64,000 bases of DNA from contig OX375872.1 in the NCBI GenBank assembly GCA_947359465.1, positions 132,916,011 through 132,980,010 of the forward strand, written 5' to 3'. Origin of the DNA: Metellina segmentata (Eukaryota > Arthropoda > Arachnida > Araneae > Tetragnathidae). Each line of letters starts with the position of its first letter. Within the stretch, counting starts at the first letter, position 1. Both the position numbers and the translations under genes were made by a program. The notes beneath the pieces were generated by a model. That model did no database searches and was not told where the DNA came from. It saw nothing but the letters and a program-made list of their open reading frames with translations. Positions 31,378 to 42,170 of this stretch are shown in pieces.

Positions 31378-32021
31378 ACTAGAGCAACACAACGGTCTAT
31401 TGACGACTGTCCGGGATCAATCCCTTATAGGAAAGTTCCGAGGACAACACCACGTAATTTTGAACCACGGTGTGATGACGAGACAACACCTGAACTGGCA
31501 CCCCACTCTCCAAACTTCCACACCAACCCGAGGACTTTCGGCCACGACAGATTTAAGGTGCACCAGACGCCTCTACACCATACGCTTACAAACATCCATG
31601 CTCTAACCCGGGTTGGAACCAGGAACCTTCCGATCCAGAGAATATGGTAATGGTAATGGTAATTTTAGTTAACGTCGTACTAGAGCAACACAACGGGCTA
31701 TTGACGACGGTCCGGGATCAGTCCCTTGAGGGAAAGATCCAAGGACAACACTTCGTAATTTTGAACCACGGTCAGATGACGAAGCAACACTTGAGCTGGC
31801 ACCCCACTCTCCAAACTTCCACGCCAACCCAACGTGAGGACTTTCGGCCACGACAGATTTAAGGTGCACCAGCCGCCTCTACACCATACGCTTACAAACA
31901 TCCATGCCCGCACCCGGATTCGAACCAGGAACTTTCCGATCTAGAGGCTAACACCTTAACCACTATACCGGTTGGTCGGCATCCAGAGAATAACACCTTA
32001 ACCACTATACCGGTTGGTCGG
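31378..32021 (-). mobile_element. SINE type 1, interrupted by a second SINE
   Basis: Minus strand. The body runs 31378-31644, and the head resumes at 31981-32021 after the inserted copy. The 12-bp atccagagaata is present at both junctions. Confidence 0.93.
31645..31980 (-). mobile_element. Full-length SINE type 1 nested in another SINE
   Basis: 336 bp from (attacc)n tail to the gccgaccaaccgg head on the minus strand, flanked by atccagagaata (31633-31644, 31981-31992). This fixes both element boundaries exactly and gives the best reference copy in the window. Confidence 0.95.
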
Positions 32022-32128
32022 CGTGTATAGTTATTAAGAACCGACAATATTCCGATTTCTATTTAAATAAAGTTGAAAAAAAATTCCGGTTCTTCTCCAG
32101 CCCTGATTTAAAAATGAAATTCAGAAAG

Positions 32129-32265
32129 TAATTTTTTGGTAATTTTTTTAGTTAACGTCGTACTAGAGCAACACAACGGGCTATTGACGACGGTCCGGGA
32201 TCAGTCCCTTAAGGGAAAGATCCGAGGACAATACCTCGTAATTTTGAACCACGGTCAGATGACGA
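32129..32265 (-). mobile_element. 5'-truncated SINE type 1 with 13-bp target duplication
   Basis: Flanked by gaaattcagaaag at 32116-32128 and 32266-32278. Confidence 0.92.
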
Positions 32266-32389
32266 GAAATTCAGAAAGAGTATAATAGAATTTAAAAGCA
32301 ACTGCTACGAGTCAGAAGAAATTAAGAAATAGATTTTTAAATTTACAGGAATTAAATTCATATTTTGGTACTCTTAATATTTCTAAAAA

Positions 32390-32935
32390 TCTCTACTATT
32401 ATAAAATGAAGTTCGTGTATGGGGTGTTCGCCGAGCCCTGACGAATCTATGGCACTTGCAATAATGAAACTTGGCACACAGGTAGTCTGATTTGTTTGCA
32501 ATTTTATAGTCTAGCCCGAATTTTAAAATTTAATCTAGAACATTTTTTAAAAGGAATTGAATGAAATTTAATTATTATTGTTTTCTTTGGAATGGCAACA
32601 GCATAAAGATATGACAGATTCTAAATTTATTGTTTCCGTTTTCATTTTGCACTGAGGATTGATTTTCCAGCAGACGATAAAAAACAGTTTTAACTTTAGT
32701 TATGTAGTTCTTTTTTCTATCTCCTAGACCGTTAAAGATGGAGTAAAAATTTCATCGGATTTGAAATCTGCGGAAAATTTCTCATTAGATCGATACCTAA
32801 AAGTATGATTTTCTTTCAATAAATAAAAATTTTAAACTGAATATCTTTTATATTTTCGCAAGAGAATGTGACGTCACGCTAACATTCGTGTTCCAAAAAT
32901 AAACAGATTACATTTCCAGCCCTCTTACCAGCCTC
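32390..32935 (+). mobile_element. Helitron 5' part (3' end missing)
   Basis: 5' terminus A|TCTCTACTATTATAAAATG at 32390. The following 540 bp are co-linear with the 5' three-fifths of the element at 22931-23819 (opposite strand), including gatttgaaatctgcgg. Similarity stops near 32935 without a 3' hairpin. Confidence 0.75.
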
Positions 32936-33039
32936 AGTTGCTTTTCAATTCTATTATACTGTTTCTGAATTTCATTTTTAAATTGGGGATGTAGAAGAAC
33001 ACGATTTTTTTTTATTTTCAACTTTCTTTCAATAGAAAT

Positions 33040-33245
33040 TTTAATACTGTCGGTTCTTAATAACTATACTCGAACAATATATTTTCTTCGCTTACGAACG
33101 CTACCATTTATATTTTTTATTGTTTCAATGTAACAAGAATTTGATTGTCATTAATGTTAGCGTTTTGTTAGACGAAGTGGATAGTGGCATTTGATGGCGA
33201 TCTTCGAGCTTGGTGTTGCCTGTCTCCCGACTGCTGTTGCGTGTT
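33040..33245 (-). repeat. Repeat X, inverted copy
   Basis: Reverse complement contains ccactatccacttcgtct and ttaagaaccgacagtatt; partner of 31085-31280 and of sequence near 32040. Confidence 0.7.
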
Positions 33246-33334
33246 TGATTTTGTTTTCTCTTTATCATCGCCAATGTAAAGAATATTTGGTTGAAATGGA
33301 GTGAATAACGCAGATCTTCTGTTGCATAAATAAG

Positions 33335-34237
33335 GTACGTTGGCTTTCAAGAGGAAACGTTTTAAAACGTTTCGCTTCCTTATTATTCGAAATTAAAGCA
33401 TTTCTCCTTGAGAAGGGTGTTGACTATCCTGAACCAACGGACGATAAGTGTGGATCCAAAAAATTTATTTCATGGTATACGTTCCGTTTTATCTAAATAA
33501 TCTTAATCGTAAACTACAGGGGAATGGAAACATAATTTTTTCGATGTTGGAAGAAGTCATTTCATTCGAAAACAAATTATCCCTTTTTGCTCAAGAGTAT
33601 GAAAGAGAAACACTAATTAATTCTCCCAGCCTGCTAAAACATCACAAAGAAAATAACTCGGTAATTGGCATTTACCATTTAAAACAATTTTAAATTTGAG
33701 AAAAGCTTTTCTACGGAGGTTTCAGGAATTCTGAAATAGCATAGCATTGTTAGCCTTTGTTAAAATTACCTCAGTGCTGACGTAACTGAATTTAATTTTT
33801 CTCCCTTTAATATTGACATTGGCGCTTTTGAAATACAATTATTGGAGTTAATAAACAAAGAATTATGAAGCTCCAAATTTGAACGCCTTAATGCTGATGT
33901 GCAAAAATTGGAGAAAAATAAATATGATCGTAATTCACAGAAAAAGTGGTCTGCTTTGAAAGACCAGGAGAAGGAAGACATGATAATTTTCAACACCTGG
34001 AATAGTAAACCTAACTCCATGATCAGTTTAAAAAAACTAGCGTTTGCTGTTCTTTCACTCTACATATACATACAAACAATCGATTTCAAGCATGAACCTT
34101 ATCAAAAGTAAATAAGGAAGTCGTCTTATTGATGAGAACTTGGAATCCTGCCTGTGTGTGTGAAACTAAAAACAACGACATACAAACCTGACTTTTCCAA
34201 ACTTTCCGAGGAAATGCAAGGTCATTGTTCACATTAA
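33335..34237 (+). pseudogene. hAT transposase pseudogene (SCAND3/ZBED5-like group)
   Basis: Reads VRWLSRGNVLKRFASLLFEI then KAFLLEKGVDYPEPTDDKC, a frameshift, and LNRKLQGNGNIIFSMLEEVI SFENKLSLFAQEYE. This is the LN.KLQG core typical of hAT proteins related to SCAND3/ZBED5/GTF2I-repeat-like genes. The end is scattered over frames: IKSK*GSRLIDENLESCL and PDFSKLSEEMQGHCSH with TAA at 34235-34237, matching the usual C-terminus. The central region is shortened and the 5' half absent. The 3' terminus of the element lies about 225 bp downstream. Confidence 0.82.
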
Positions 34238-34439
34238 ATGGGTGTTTTGTCATATTTTTATTTTAATGTAAAAATATTTTTGTCAATAAATAAAAGATTA
34301 TTATTATGATATCTTGTTTTATTTGATGTTAGCAGCTAGTTTTTTAACCGACTCCTAAAAACATGGTTCTTGAAAAGAAATTTGGCTCTCAAAAGAAATC
34401 TTAATCGCTGTATTGCTGATCTTTGGCTCTTTTTTGGGG

Positions 34440-34463
34440 GAATAATGAATTTGCCGACCACTG
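34440..34463 (-). repeat. hAT right terminal inverted repeat
   Basis: Ends aatttgccgaccactg, i.e. cagtggtcggcaaatt on the minus strand, a CAG-type hAT end located downstream of the hAT pseudogene. No left partner seen. Confidence 0.6.
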
Positions 34464-34527
34464 TCCACACACTAAGACAAAACGTAACTCGTCTATTAAA
34501 ATCTCGCTAATGCCGTTTTATTATCAA

Positions 34528-35140
34528 GTCTTTAAAGTCTGAAAATCAAAATTATTCAGAACCGATAAAGAGTAGACACCAAATTGTAGACCACTTAATG
34601 AGATACTAGACTTAAACATTCTCCGAGACGGATTTGTTACAGATATAGACTTGAGACCTTCGGAGACAAGTTTAGAAAGTATATTTGTAAACAATGTTAT
34701 AAAGCTTCATAAAACCACAAAACATTATACTTACTAGATTTTGATAGTAAAATGACGAAATAATGAAATGAAGCCAATCTAATTGAAAGGTTCGAACCGT
34801 GAAGAAATTATGGGAATACCAAAATATTTATATTTCATTAGACATCAATTTATGGATAGAGTAAATGTTGTAGCATTAAATCGTCGTTTTGATATCGAAC
34901 CTTTAAATCTGCAAATCAAAATTATTCAGGAGCGATAAAAAGTAGACACCAAATTGTAGACCAGTTATGAGGTTCATTGTTTAAAAATTCTCCAAAACGG
35001 ATTGACAACTAATATAGACATGATAGCTTTTGAGAAAGTTCAGAAAGTATATTTGTAAACAATATTAAAACCTCATAAAATCGAAAATTCATTTTAAATT
35101 TGATAGTAAAACGACGAAAAATAGTGAAAGAACATCTATT
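34528..35140 (+). repeat. Direct duplication, about 372-bp period
   Basis: 34528-34780 and 34900-35140 share caaaattattcag, gtagacaccaaattgtagacc, gaaagtatatttgtaaacaa and ttttgatagtaaaa.gacgaa. Confidence 0.85.
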
Positions 35141-35980
35141 TTGAATCGAGTTTTTAATAAGTTAAAAATAAAAATAAACATTTCGAAAAACTAAACATTT
35201 TTTTGTAATTTTTTGTTGTTCTTGTGTAGAAATAAAATCTGTGCGGTACAAAGAACCTTACGAAACAAAAATTCATTGGTCGGGTTTTCCTAAGCAGTTT
35301 TGTTCTCCTGCCATATTTAAACTTCTTTCTGTCAATCATTATCCAGAGTCCTTTTGTCAACTCATGTGACCCCACAGAACCTACCACACCTCTCGTTTAG
35401 AAAAGAACGTACTTGTCTACAGCACGTACGCACGTATTCTGGAAAAAAAAATTGGGGTCTTCGACCAGTCTGCTGTATCTCAAATACCTTCCTATTCCGT
35501 AATGCTAAATCAATGGTCTTCAAATTTCAACGCTTGCTGATCAATTCAAAGACGCCACAATCCCTTGCCTCTCGATAATTTTATGGTTGGGCTGACCTCA
35601 AGGCTAACCCACACCAACAATCTGGGACCTAGTACCAAATTACCATGACGGCTCCCTTATGAACATTAATAATAAGGGCTAGGATTTCAACAATTGCATC
35701 TTTTGAAGTAAAACTAAACGTCATGGTATGAGATATTAGTGATGAACCAGAACTAATTGTGCAACCATAGTGGAAAAATAAAAGTAGAGTGAGCAATGAT
35801 GAACTTTTTAGGCGCCCAGGACCATGTGACTCAAACTAGTAGTAACGGGACCCTATGTCTACTTTCGTCTGCCACGTCGAAGTGAACATTCGTCATCTGA
35901 TTGGTTGATGGTACAGGAGAAGACGCATATCCATGTATCTATCATCTGATTGCTCCACGCGACATAGTTGTAGACTTTGG
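35141..35980. other. No gene recognised
   Basis: Overlapping short frames at 35154-35578 are unrecognised. It leads into the minisatellite domain. Confidence 0.4.
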
Positions 35981-36262
35981 AGATTTCACCGCTTTTGTAC
36001 CACTATGGAATAATGTGCTGCCACGAAGGAATAAATGATGACCCACGTGCGTTTCAAGGAAGCAAAAAATGGTCTCCCGCGTGTGCTGGCATGAAGAAAA
36101 AATTGATTTGCCGAGTGCGCTTCAACAAAGAAACACTGCTCTTCCGCGTGTGCTGCCACGAAAAAAATGCTCTTTTGCGTTTACTGCCACGAAGAAAAAT
36201 ATGATCTTCCGCGTGCACTTATACGAAGAAAATATGCTCTATGCTCTTCCGCGTGTGGAATG

Positions 36263-36787
36263 CCGTTATATAAGGGCTTAGTAAGACCACATCTAGAATA
36301 TGCTGTACAATTCTGGGCTCCATATATGAGAAAGGATATATAATTAATTGAAAGGGTTCAGCACAGAGCTACAAAAATAATAAAGGGGATAGCAAATCTA
36401 GGCTATAATGAACGTTTAAGTAAGCTAAACATGTATACACTGGAAAGAAGAAGAAGGAGGGGGGATTTGATTCAGCTTTTCAAGTTGGTAAAACAAGGGG
36501 ACACAGAGGGCTTAAATTTCAATAGGGATAACAGAACAAGGGGCCCATAGGTATAAATTGAATAAGACACATTTTAATCGGGATTTAAGGAAAAACTACT
36601 ACTTTAATAGGGTAATAGAGAAATGGAATGCGTTGCCAGAAAATATAGTTAATTCAAAGAGAGTGTACGAATTTAAGATACAATTGGATAGTCAGTGGGA
36701 ATTGGGAAATTCATAAACAAAGGATCGAACTTGTTGGGCTTGAGCCTGTAGCTGGTCGTCAATATTTGAATTTGTATTTGTATTTGT
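36263..36787 (+). pseudogene. CR1-like LINE 3' end (reverse transcriptase C-terminus)
   Basis: 5'-truncated non-LTR retrotransposon. The frame reads YKGLVRPHLEYAVQFWAPYM, a stop, LIERVQHRATKIIKGIANL, LSKLNMYTLERRRRRGDLIQ LFKLVKQGD. After one frameshift it continues FNRVIEKWNALPENIVNSK to GNS and a TAA. The LVRPHLEY.VQ.W.P and TLE.RR.RGDLI blocks are typical of the C-terminus of CR1-clade ORF2. A short 3' UTR ends in a microsatellite tail (atttgt)n at 36770-36787, as CR1 elements do. Inserted within the minisatellite domain. Confidence 0.88.
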
Positions 36788-38365
36788 GCGTTGCCACGAA
36801 GAAAAAATGATTTCCCTTGTGCGCTTCAACGAAGAAATAATGCTATTCCGTGTGTGCTGTTACGAAGAAGAAAATTATTTCCCGTGTGCGCTTCAGCAAA
36901 GAAAAAAATGCTCTTTCCCGTTGCTACCACAAAGAAGAAAAGGCTCACCCACAAAAAAATGCTTTCAGGTGTAAGCTCTCGCGAAAAACGCACTTCAACT
37001 TGAGCGATTGCGAATAAAAAATGCTCTCCTGCGTGTGCTCTCACGAGGAAAAAAATGTTCTCCAGCGTGCGTTGCCGCAAAGAAAAAAAACACTATCCCG
37101 CGAAAAACAAAATGTTTTCCAGAATATGCTCCCGCAAAGAAAAAAAATAGCCCTCTCCCGCGAAGAAAAAGAAACCCCCGCTTGCGCTCGTTCGAAGTAA
37201 AAGAAACGCTCCAGCGCGTAAAAAAGCTCTCCCGCAAAGAAAAAATGCTCTCACGTGTGCGCCTCACTTGGAGTAAAAAATAACCCCCTTCCCGCGAAGA
37301 AAAAAAACTCCCTCTAGCGCTCCTGCGAAGAAAAAGAAACTCCCTCTAGCGCTCCTGCGAAGAAAAAGAAACTCCCGCTTGCGCTCGTGCGAAGTAAAAG
37401 GAACTCCCGCTTGCGCTCGTGCGAAGTAAAAGAAACTCCCGCTAGCGCTCGTGCGAGGTAAACGAAACGCTCCAGTGCGTTCACATGCGCGTACAGAAAT
37501 CTCTCCCGCAAAAAAAAAAAATGCTCTCCTGTGTGCGTTTACTCGAAGGAAAAAAAAAACCCTCTCCTGTGACGAAAAAGAAACTCCCGCTTGCGCTCGT
37601 ACGTCAGGCTTCTGCTGCGCACATCCTGGATTGCATGGACCACTCTAGGGAGCATATATACTCATATCCTTTTCATGTGATCGATCATCTCTGTGTCAAC
37701 GGATTCTTGGATTTGGTCTGACTTCGTCAGACTATTTTGGAGGATAAGAAACAACAACAAAAAGAAACTCTCCCACGAAGAGAGAATAAAGCTCTCCCGT
37801 GTACGCTTCCGGGAAAAAGCAATCTCGTTTTTTTATTCGTGTGAGCTGTCTCGATACAGCGTTTTTGTTTCTTCGCAGAAAATGCAAACGGTAGAGACTT
37901 TTTCCTCTCCGCAGGAGATCGTTTTCTTCCTTTTTAAGGTGGGAACGAGGAGGAGCGTTTCTTTCTCCGTGGAAATGCACACGGAAGATACTTTTTTCGC
38001 GGGAAAGAGTTTCTCTTCCGCAGGATAACCTTTTTGTTTTTGCGATAGAGCGTTCTTTTTTCTTTGCTGGAGAGCTTGTTTTCATCGGGGGAGTGCGTCT
38101 AGTAAGGTGTTCTTATGCGGGAAAGCGTTTTGGAGCTTAATGTCAAGAGCTTAATTGTTCGAGGGATAGTACTTTTTTCTCGAGAGCTTAGTCATGGGAC
38201 CGGTTTTGTTTCTCGAAAGAGCGTTATTTACCTGAGAGAGCGCAAGTGGGAACACGAGAGAAAGCCTATTTTTCTATTTGCGAAGAGTTTTATTTCTTTT
38301 CCCGATCACTCGCTGCAGCGCTCTTACGCGTACGCTCCCAGGAAGGAAAACACTCTCAAAACCTG

Positions 38366-38637
38366 GAGCACCACAGAGGGCTATCGACGATGATCAGGGA
38401 TCAATCCCAAAGGGAAAGATCCGAGGTCAACACCACGTAATTTTGAAGATGAGAAATCAACACCTGTGCTAGCACCCCACTCTCCAAACTTTCACACCAC
38501 GCCAACATGAGGACTATTGAGGCCACGACAGATTTTAGGTGCTCCATCCCCTCTGTACACGACGGTCTATTGTTGGATTCAAACTCGCAACCTTCCGGTT
38601 GCTAAACCGTTACTCTTCCAACCGGGCTATCGCCGCC
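38366..38637 (-). mobile_element. SINE, type 2 head
   Basis: Minus strand, near full length: body ccgaggtcaacaccacgt; head with caaactcgcaaccttccgg and ttccaaccgggctatcgccg. Confidence 0.85.
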
Positions 38638-39075
38638 TATTTCTTCGCACCCGGGAGAGTGTTTTTTTTGTTTCTGCCAAAAACATACCCGGTAGAGGGC
38701 TCTCCTGCCATGCGGTCTCACGAAGATGAAATGGCTGTACCCAATGCGTACTCATAAGGAAAGGAAACACGCTCTACAGCGTGTGAATAAAAAGAAACCC
38801 TCGCTTGTGTTCGCTCTCAAGAAAAAATAACGACTCTTCCCGCATGCGTCTCCGTAAAAAATACAAAAACGCTCTCCTACGTCAGTCTCCACAAAAAACT
38901 CTTTCCCTGTGTGCGCTCCTGTTAAAACTATTGGATTTCTCACATTCATTCCTCCAATGTAAAGAAACAAGCTCTCCCGCGAGCTCCTACAGGAAGACAA
39001 ATAATACCTCTCCTGTGTTTGCTCCGAAGAAGAAAAAATGGGTCTTCCACATGCGTCCATGCAACGAAAACTAAA

Positions 39076-39600
39076 ACGCTCTCCCGCGAACTCCTCCACG
39101 AAGAACAAGAAACCCTCTCCTGTATTTACTCCCAAGAAAAAAAATTGCTCTCCCGCATGCTTCGGTGCAATGAAAACTAAAACGTTCTCCCGCGAGCTCT
39201 TCCACGAAGAAAAAGAAACCCTCTTCTGTATTTACTCCCAAGAAAAAAATGGCTCTGCCGCATGCTTCGGTGCAACGAAAACTAAAACGCTCTCCCGCAA
39301 ACTCCTCCACGAAGAACAAAAAACCCTCTCCTGTATTTACTCCCAAGAAAAAAATGGCTCTCCCGCATGCTTCGGTGCAATGAAAACTAAAACGTTCTCC
39401 CGCGAACTCCTCCACGAAGAAAAAGAAACCCTCTCCTGTATTTACTCCCAAGAAAAAAATGGCTCTCCCGCATGCTTCGGTGCAACGAAAACTAAAACGC
39501 TTTACCGCGAGCTCTTCCAAGACGAAAAAAAATCCATCCACTGTGTTTACTCCCTAGAAAAAATTAATGACTCTCCAGCATGCGTCCCCTCAACGGAAAT
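39076..39600 (+). repeat. 105-bp higher-order tandem repeat (five units)
   Basis: Unit starts (acgctctcccgcgaactc) at 39076, 39182, 39287, 39392 and 39497, period 105-106. Each is three 35-bp sub-repeats: a ctctcccgcgaactcctc part, a ccctctcctgtatttactcc part and a ctctcccgcatgcttcggtg part. Adjacent units are nearly identical, implying recent expansion. 105 is divisible by three, so frames stay open on both strands (39038-39640 plus; 39071-39541 minus). Confidence 0.92.
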
Positions 39601-40124
39601 ACAAAGGCTCTCCCGTATGCGTTCCCGCAAGGTAAAATAAAACGCTCTCCCGCTAACTCCTCCAAGAAGGAAAATAAACCTTCTCCTGTGTTTACTCCCA
39701 AGAAGAAAAAATGACACTCCAGCATGCGTCACCCCGACGAAAACAAAAATGGCTCTCCCGTTGGCTCCCCCAAGAAGGAAAATAAATCCTCTCCTGTGTT
39801 CGCTCCCAAGAAGAAATTATGGCTATACAGCATGCGTCCCCGCCACGAAAAGAAACAGGCTGTTTATAAGTAGAGCTGGTGGTTGTTGGTTTCTTTTAAG
39901 TGGTGCTGGCGGTTGTTGGTTGTGAATCTATAATTGCAATTACAATACCATCATGATGAATGAAAATATGGGCTTTTGCTTTGTTTGATGCTAAATGAGT
40001 CGCATGCATATATCTCTAATACCCAAAATTGGAACAGCTTGTATATATCTGGACCTTGCACCAGAAAACCTAAACCAACCAGCTCAAAGGTATTTCCGAA
40101 TGGTAATCTTAGATTTCTTATTAA

Positions 40125-40341
40125 CCCTCCTCGTGATTGTCTTGACGAGGTAACTCGTCAGTAGAAAATAAACTGACTATCCTGATGGACGAAATATATC
40201 GTCATTCTTAGAAAACTGACCGTATCTTGAACTCATCATCAATAAAAAAATCTGCAATATCTTGATAACGCGGTATCTCGTTACAAGCAAAATAGGCCAG
40301 ATCTTGTTGAACGAGATATCTTGTCAGAACCACTTGCATGG
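40125..40341. mobile_element. piggyBac-like MITE, TTAA flanks
   Basis: 217 bp between TTAA at 40121-40124 and 40342-40345. The left end ccctcc and right end gcatgg form a short imperfect TIR. The interior has repeated gacgag/ctcgtc palindromes (cttgacgaggtaactcgtca, aacgagatatcttgtc). Confidence 0.7.
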
Positions 40342-40345
40342 TTAA

Positions 40346-41260
40346 CACGTTATTATATTTTCCTCCGAACCGTATGTTTCTTTTCAGTATGTCCCGAGAA
40401 CACAACCATCCCAATCTTTGGCCAATTAGTTCTTGATAAGTGTGCTCGATGAAATTTTATAACAAATATGAATGTAAACGAATGGAGAATGTTAACGAAT
40501 TTTGAAATTAATTTTTGTCCAAAAGTTCATAGACTGCTTTTTTAAAAGCATGAGTAGCGAGAACAGAAACTATTTTTTGATTACACAGGTCTGCGATGAA
40601 AATATATCCTGACAACTAAGCATTGTTTCTGATGTATTTTTGGACGCTGATTTCAGAAAAAATAACCAAAAAAATTCCATCACGTACAGTTTTTCACAGT
40701 GCGAAATTTTCGGTTTTCAGTCTTTGTGTTTTTATGAATATACAATTAACATGTAATTTATTTTGTTAGTCCACTAAAATTCATCATTTTCTATATAACT
40801 TTTTTTTTGTTGTTATTTTATTATAAACAATTAATAAAGTAAAAAAAATGTTCGATTCACAAAAATAAAGAAGGAAAGAAATTAATAAAATAGACATGAG
40901 GACAATGAGACATGTAGACAATGAGGTGAAGTTCATTCATTCTGTCACTTCATCTTAAGACAGACATGTGGCACGAACTCTAAACACAGACGTTACTGGC
41001 GCAATGGAGACTGCAGTCGGTACATCCCCACTGTTCCGTTTTGTACTATCATTCTGAGTTAAGAGTTTTACAAATGAAGACGGTTTAAATTTTTGCTGAT
41101 TTTTATGTTCATTTAACGTTTGGATTCCGTGTTTTTATAAGAATTTTCTTTTCCGATATTTAAATTATCTTTCTTTTTTCAATTGAACCATCACACCATT
41201 TAATCAGTCATTGAAATTTATTTTTGAGATTGAGGACAGATTTGTAAAAATGGCTACAAG
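40346..41260. other. AT-rich, no gene recognised
   Basis: Intergenic sequence with no recognisable termini or coding motifs. Confidence 0.45.
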
Positions 41261-41262
41261 GG

Positions 41263-42170
41263 GCTGATCTAATGACCCTAACAAATTTTGCTACATCTGC
41301 GGTGAGCTTACAATAAAAAAACATCAAAGAAATATTACATATTTTGTGAAGAAAGTATACTATACTTACTTTGATGTCAAGTTGGTAGACCAGGATAAAT
41401 CTTGGGCCCCACACATCGTTTGTTGTATTTGTGTGGAAGAATTGAAACAGTGGTTGAATAGAAAACAAAAATATCTTCGCTTCAGAATCCCGATGATCTG
41501 AAGGGAGCCAACTACTTATGTTCCTCAAATGTGCATGGGTTCAACGACAAAAATAGGAAATGAATTGTTTACCCAAACATTCCATCGACTGTGCGTCCCG
41601 TACCTCATGGTCCTGGAATACCCATACCTAAACCCCCCAAAAAACTTAAACATATATCTTCTGACTCCGAAGAAGACGACTATGGCTCTGATGATGATTT
41701 CAATGCAGCAGGAAGTAACGATCCTCAACTCTTCTCACAAAGTGAATTAAATGATTTAGTGAGAGAGAGACTTGGGCCTTCCTAAAAATTCCGCAGAACT
41801 ACTAGGTTCTAGGCTAAATGAAAAAACTTATTGGCACCTGGTGTCTCTTTTTCATGGTTTAGGAGACGAGAAAAAAAATTCAAACAAATTGTACAAAGTA
41901 TGCTTGAAAATTTCAAAAAATTAGGATGTTCTGTCAGCTTAAAAGTTCATTTCCTGATGTGTCATCTAAACTATTTTCCTGAAAATCTTGGTGCCGTCTG
42001 TCATTAAGCAGATGGAATGCAGATACCAAGGTAGATGGAACAAAAACATGATAGCAGATTACTGCTGTTTGCTATATCGAGAACAGCCGCAAGTTACACA
42101 CAGAGGATCTGCTTCCACACGGAGTATTCAACACAAAAGAAAAAGGTACTATAAAGCCTTAGAAACTTGA
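41263..42170 (+). pseudogene. Transposon-associated protein pseudogene (zinc-binding N-terminus)
   Basis: Starts near DPNKFCYICGELTIKKHQRN with a CxxC and continues VDQDKSWAPHIVCCICVEEL KQW, a second cysteine pair, so the N-terminus is probably zinc-binding. After frameshifts: YPNIPSTVRPVPHGPGIPIP, an acidic SSDSEEDDYGSDDD, SQSELNDLVR, DLGLPKNSAELLGSRLNEK and SLKVHFLMCHLNYFPENLGA. The end, MECRYQGRWNKNMIADYC, matches the usual C-terminus. I recognise this pattern from a highly repeated, uncharacterised arthropod protein family; the long middle part between SFSWFRRREKKF and the SLKVHFL block is deleted. At least three frameshifts and a stop after RIPMI. Confidence 0.7.

Larger units (their letters stand above)
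35981..39860. repeat. 3.9-kb minisatellite domain, 35/36-bp core
   Basis: Irregular tandem copies of a core approximating gctctcccgcgtgcg-ctcc-cgaagaaaaa. Plus-strand orientation at 35981-37650 and 38690-39860, but inverted (tttttcttcg, gcgggagag) at about 37830-38290. A LINE end (36263-36787) and a SINE (38366-38637) are inserted. The many open frames on both strands arise because core lengths are often multiples of three and stop-poor; I do not regard them as genes. Confidence 0.88.

Noticed and set aside
36786..37721. Lysine-rich repeat proteins in overlapping frames
   Set aside because: Open on both strands because of the minisatellite core; no splice or start context.
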